The notes under the pieces: model-generated | Told to the model about the DNA's origin: nothing | The model's database searches: none | What the model saw: only the letters and a program-made list of their open reading frames with translations | Source of the DNA: Angelakisella sp. | GTDB lineage: Bacteria > Bacillota > Clostridia > Oscillospirales > Ruminococcaceae | Direction of reading: 5' to 3' | DNA: 9,829 nucleotides | Assembly: GCA_022795575.1 (NCBI GenBank) | Contig: JAAWGY010000350.1 | Location: 1 to 9,829 of the forward strand | Position numbers and translations under genes: made by a program | In this document: piece after piece, positions 7,712 to 9,829 of the stretch | How the letters are laid out: every line of letters starts with the position of its first letter | Numbering within the stretch: position 1 is the first letter of the stretch

Positions 7712-8081
7712 TGTCCTTTTCCTCCTCTTTCTGATAACGCTTTTGGGTCTGATGGTAGTACCCTAAAACAAAGGTGCCCTGGTCCTCCTGGTTCATATGG
7801 ACAGGGAAGGTTTCGTTGATTCGCCCCATAATCTCCCGGAGCTGGCGGTCCAGGGTGATGGCAAGGCCGGTTTTGTCCCTTTTCAGTACCTTCATGTGGT
7901 TTTGCTCCAGCCGCAGCAGCAGGGGGAACACCGCCGCCGGGGTGGCGCTGGCGGAGTTAAAGTACCGGTCCTTGATGGTGGCGTTCAGCCCGGGGGTAGC
8001 GGCATCCTGGATGTTCTCCAGCAGGGAGAAGAGCCGCCCCAGCAGGTAGGGGAGATAGTTGGTGTCTTCGTTAAGCTTCAC
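7704..8081 (-). CDS. cas11c: Cas11c small subunit, translated from an internal start in cas8c
   Basis: The last 125 residues of cas8c can be made as a separate protein. AAGGAGG at 8090-8096 is followed by 8 nt and then GTG at 8079-8081, in frame as codon 460 of cas8c. The product begins (M)KLNEDTNYLPYLLGRLF and ends QKEEEKDNG. In type I-C systems an independently translated C-terminal part of Cas8c is known to supply the Cas11 small subunits that line the Cascade belly, with a size near 120 residues, so length and place agree. The site and frame are seen directly; actual translation is inferred. It would share its stop with cas8c and overlap the cas7 start. Confidence 0.85.
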   Translation of the reverse strand: MKLNEDTNYLPYLLGRLFSLLENIQDAATPGLNATIKDRYFNSASATPAAVFPLLLRLEQNHMKVLKRDKTGLAITLDRQLREIMGRINETFPVHMNQEDQGTFVLGYYHQTQKRYQKEEEKDNG

Positions 8082-9458
8082 CGTAGCAGCCTCCTTGTAG
8101 TGTGATTTATCCTTGCGGTTTTGCAAAAACCATGCCTTTAGGATAGCGGCCCGCTGCCAGTTGATGTCGTGGTCCGCCCGGATGCGCAGCAGCACGGTGG
8201 AAAAGAGGGTGGCGGGGTAGGGGCCGTTCTCCAGGATGGCCCGCATCACCGCTCCCAGCAGGGTGCTGGGCGGCTCCTTTTCCTTGGCGTTCTGGTTGGC
8301 CGTCTCCCGGAGCATGGCCCAGGGGGAGAGGTATGGCTGGGCCTTGGGGGGCCGGAGGATCTCCAGCCGCCGGTAATGCTCCAACAGATTGCTGCCCAGC
8401 GCCCCAAAGGTGCTGCGGTAGAAGAACCGCACCGAAAGGCGGGCGGCGTTGGGAGCCAGCCCCAGGATGAAAAAGTCGGTGTCCGGAAAGAGCTCGGCGT
8501 CCCCAAAGGGGAAGGCTTTGCCCTGGCGGATGGCCTCCATCCCCCGGGCCAGGTCGGCCTCGGGAAAGGCCTGGTTCCGGCCGGGGTCCAGGGCGGCGGT
8601 GAAGAAATCGGCGTAGGCCGGCTCTGCCGCACCGGGCCAGTATACCACCGTGGTATCCCCCAGCAGCAGGCAGTGCTCCTTATCCGCCAGCAGGGCGTTT
8701 AGGGCGGTGGTGTAGGCAAAGGCGGCGTCCTCGCTTACCGGGGCGTTGTAGTTCTGCTCCTTACCGTAGGAGAGGAAAGCCGGGGCGTTAAAGGAGACCA
8801 GCGCCGTCCCGGTGGGCTGGCCCCCCCGCACCCCTTTGATGGCGGGGTGGAGCCGGGCGATGGGCGCCTGCTCCCCGGTGATCAGGCACTGGGCCAGGGC
8901 GGCGTCCGCCGGGGGCTTGTTGTATTCCTTATCCCAGGCGGCTTGTACCGCCGGGACCTCATGCAGAAAAATCCCGTCCACCCGGAAGACCAGGTTGCCC
9001 CCCTTTTTCAGCTCCTCCAGGTAGGGGAGAAGCACCGGGTGCTCCGCCGCCTGCTCCGGTTTCCATTCCGCAAAGAAGCGGCAGACCGCCTGGGCGGCGG
9101 GGTGGTCCACCGGCTCCAGCAGCCGCCGGTGGAGCTCGGCGCTGCTTTGGAAGCAGAGCAGGTCCCGTTTGGGGTCCCTTTTGGGGATGCCCAGCAGATA
9201 GGTGGCGTTGTCCCACAAAAAGTTTGCGGCAACCCCCACGGTGCGCTTCACCCCCAGGGGCAGGCGCATCCCCAGGGGACGGGTGACGGGCTTTTTCCCT
9301 GTAGTGTCGGTTTCGGTGGTGGGCATCAGGTCCAGCAGTTTCCCGTCCCCGTCCAGGCGGAGGGCAAAGGACACCCGCCCTGTCTCCCACCCCGGGACCG
9401 GGACCTTGTTCAGCTCCTTCAGCGTCTGGTAGTGCTGATACAGCGCGGTAAGGATCAT
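7704..9458 (-). CDS. cas8c: Cascade large subunit Cas8c (Csd1 family, type I-C)
   Basis: Cas8c, 584 residues, is the large subunit that recognises the PAM and helps open target DNA. Csd1 signatures are NFLWDNATYLLG (79-90), CLITGEQAPIARLHPAIKG (191-209) and SFNAPAFLSYGKEQNYNAPV (222-241), then AAFAYTTALN (245-254). The C-terminal part has YLLGRLFSLLENIQ and ATIKDRYFNSASATPAAVFP, the small-subunit domain. I placed the start at the ATG at 9458, giving MILTALYQHYQTL. AGGAGG (9466-9471) lies 7 nt upstream, the ATG overlaps the cas5 stop as ATGA, and the longer frame to 9521 adds only low-complexity residues from the cas5 shadow. An internal translation start at 8081 gives Cas11c (listed separately). 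Confidence 0.97.
   Translation of the reverse strand: MILTALYQHYQTLKELNKVPVPGWETGRVSFALRLDGDGKLLDLMPTTETDTTGKKPVTRPLGMRLPLGVKRTVGVAANFLWDNATYLLGIPKRDPKRDLLCFQSSAELHRRLLEPVDHPAAQAVCRFFAEWKPEQAAEHPVLLPYLEELKKGGNLVFRVDGIFLHEVPAVQAAWDKEYNKPPADAALAQCLITGEQAPIARLHPAIKGVRGGQPTGTALVSFNAPAFLSYGKEQNYNAPVSEDAAFAYTTALNALLADKEHCLLLGDTTVVYWPGAAEPAYADFFTAALDPGRNQAFPEADLARGMEAIRQGKAFPFGDAELFPDTDFFILGLAPNAARLSVRFFYRSTFGALGSNLLEHYRRLEILRPPKAQPYLSPWAMLRETANQNAKEKEPPSTLLGAVMRAILENGPYPATLFSTVLLRIRADHDINWQRAAILKAWFLQNRKDKSHYKEAATVKLNEDTNYLPYLLGRLFSLLENIQDAATPGLNATIKDRYFNSASATPAAVFPLLLRLEQNHMKVLKRDKTGLAITLDRQLREIMGRINETFPVHMNQEDQGTFVLGYYHQTQKRYQKEEEKDNG
7721..7727 (-). promoter_or_regulatory. Ribosome binding site of cas7
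   Basis: GAGGAGG lies 9 nt before the cas7 ATG and within the last codons of cas8c. It supports the 7711 start. Confidence 0.8.
8090..8096 (-). promoter_or_regulatory. Internal ribosome binding site for Cas11c
   Basis: AAGGAGG, a perfect 7-base Shine-Dalgarno sequence inside cas8c, lies 8 nt before an in-frame GTG. It is at least as strong as the sites before cas8c and cas7. Confidence 0.8.
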
Positions 9459-9829
9459 CGGTGCACCTCCTGCCCTGCGGCCTCCAGCACCCCGTCCCTT
9501 AGCACCGCCCGGAAGAACCAAGGCTGGATGTCCTGGGGATCGCTGTAGTCCATATCGTGGAGCATCAGCCCCAGGTCCCGCTCCCCCGCCAGGGAGGGGT
9601 GGGTGGGGACAGGGCCCCCGGGCCAGCGCCGGAAGCCGGCGGGGAATTCCCGGCAGCCAAGATAGGGCTGGGTGTAGCAGGCCCCCTTTTCCAGCCGCCG
9701 CTTCATGATATCCTGGAATTTGCCGGCGTTGTCCCCGGGGTTTGCCTGGGGGGTGATGTCAAAGTGGGCGTCGATGACATACCGCACGTCCCGCAGCAGC
9801 AGCGAGGCCCGCTGGACGATCTCGTCCGG
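9455..9829 (-). CDS. cas5c: Cas5 (Cas5d family, type I-C), C-terminal part only
   Basis: The reading frame is open to the window edge, so only the last 124 residues of Cas5 are seen. Within the window a GTG at 9787 could be taken as a start, but 14 more in-frame codons (PDEIVQRASLLLRD) precede it. Those fit the family, so the true start is outside. Conserved Cas5d segments are VRYVIDAHFDI, GKFQDIMKRRLEKGACY and PYLGCREFPAGF. In type I-C systems, which lack Cas6, Cas5d cuts the precursor crRNA at the repeat hairpin and stays bound to the 5' handle in Cascade. I do not assign catalytic residues because they may lie in the missing half. The stop overlaps the cas8c start as ATGA. cas3 would normally be further upstream. 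Confidence 0.95.
   Translation of the reverse strand, partial: PDEIVQRASLLLRDVRYVIDAHFDITPQANPGDNAGKFQDIMKRRLEKGACYTQPYLGCREFPAGFRRWPGGPVPTHPSLAGERDLGLMLHDMDYSDPQDIQPWFFRAVLRDGVLEAAGQEVHR
9466..9471 (-). promoter_or_regulatory. Ribosome binding site of cas8c
   Basis: AGGAGG lies 7 nt before the ATG at 9458, inside the end of cas5. It favours this start over the upstream in-frame alternative at 9521. Confidence 0.8.

Noticed and set aside
9459..9521. A 21-residue N-terminal extension of cas8c
   Set aside because: It overlaps the end of cas5 in another frame and is Gly/Arg/Ala-rich. A good Shine-Dalgarno sequence and the ATGA overlap favour 9458.

Overview
The window holds a type I-C (Dvulg) CRISPR-Cas locus next to the end of an rRNA operon. 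The likely host is a GC-rich Clostridia-class Firmicute, possibly Oscillospiraceae-like. I base this on the 5S rRNA sequence (CCCGTTCCCATCCCGAACACGG core), strong AGGAGG-type ribosome binding sites and GC-rich codon use. The genus is not resolved.

Layout, left to right. (1) 1-380, + strand: two tandem 5S rRNA genes, the first cut by the window edge, each followed by its own intrinsic terminator. The second terminator hairpin has a T-run on both strands. (2) 412-4545: a CRISPR array of 62 clear 32-bp repeats plus one degenerate end repeat, with 62 spacers of 32-36 bp. It reads on the minus strand, with its old end beside the 5S genes. (3) 4546-4817: the leader, a strongly strand-skewed, G-rich (minus strand) region with a run of G-tracts, short direct repeats and palindromes. 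(4) 4818-9829, minus strand: cas5 (partial)-cas8c-cas7-cas4-cas1-cas2. Neighbouring genes overlap by 4-8 nt, except cas1-cas2, which are 10 nt apart. cas3 and the start of cas5 would lie beyond the right edge.

How the parts work together: Cas4-Cas1-Cas2 select, trim and insert new spacers at the leader end near 4545. Cas5 (Cas5d family) cuts the minus-strand precursor within the repeat hairpins. Cas5, Cas7 and Cas8c, plus a Cas11c small subunit translated from inside cas8c, form the I-C Cascade. Cas3, outside the window, would degrade the target. The internal Cas11c start is visible as AAGGAGG, 8 nt, then an in-frame GTG at 8081.

The system belongs to a known subtype; I do not see a new system. 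The features most worth following up are the G-tract-rich leader, the block of loop-variant repeats at 872-1236, the shared terminator between 5S and array, and the clear Cas11c start.
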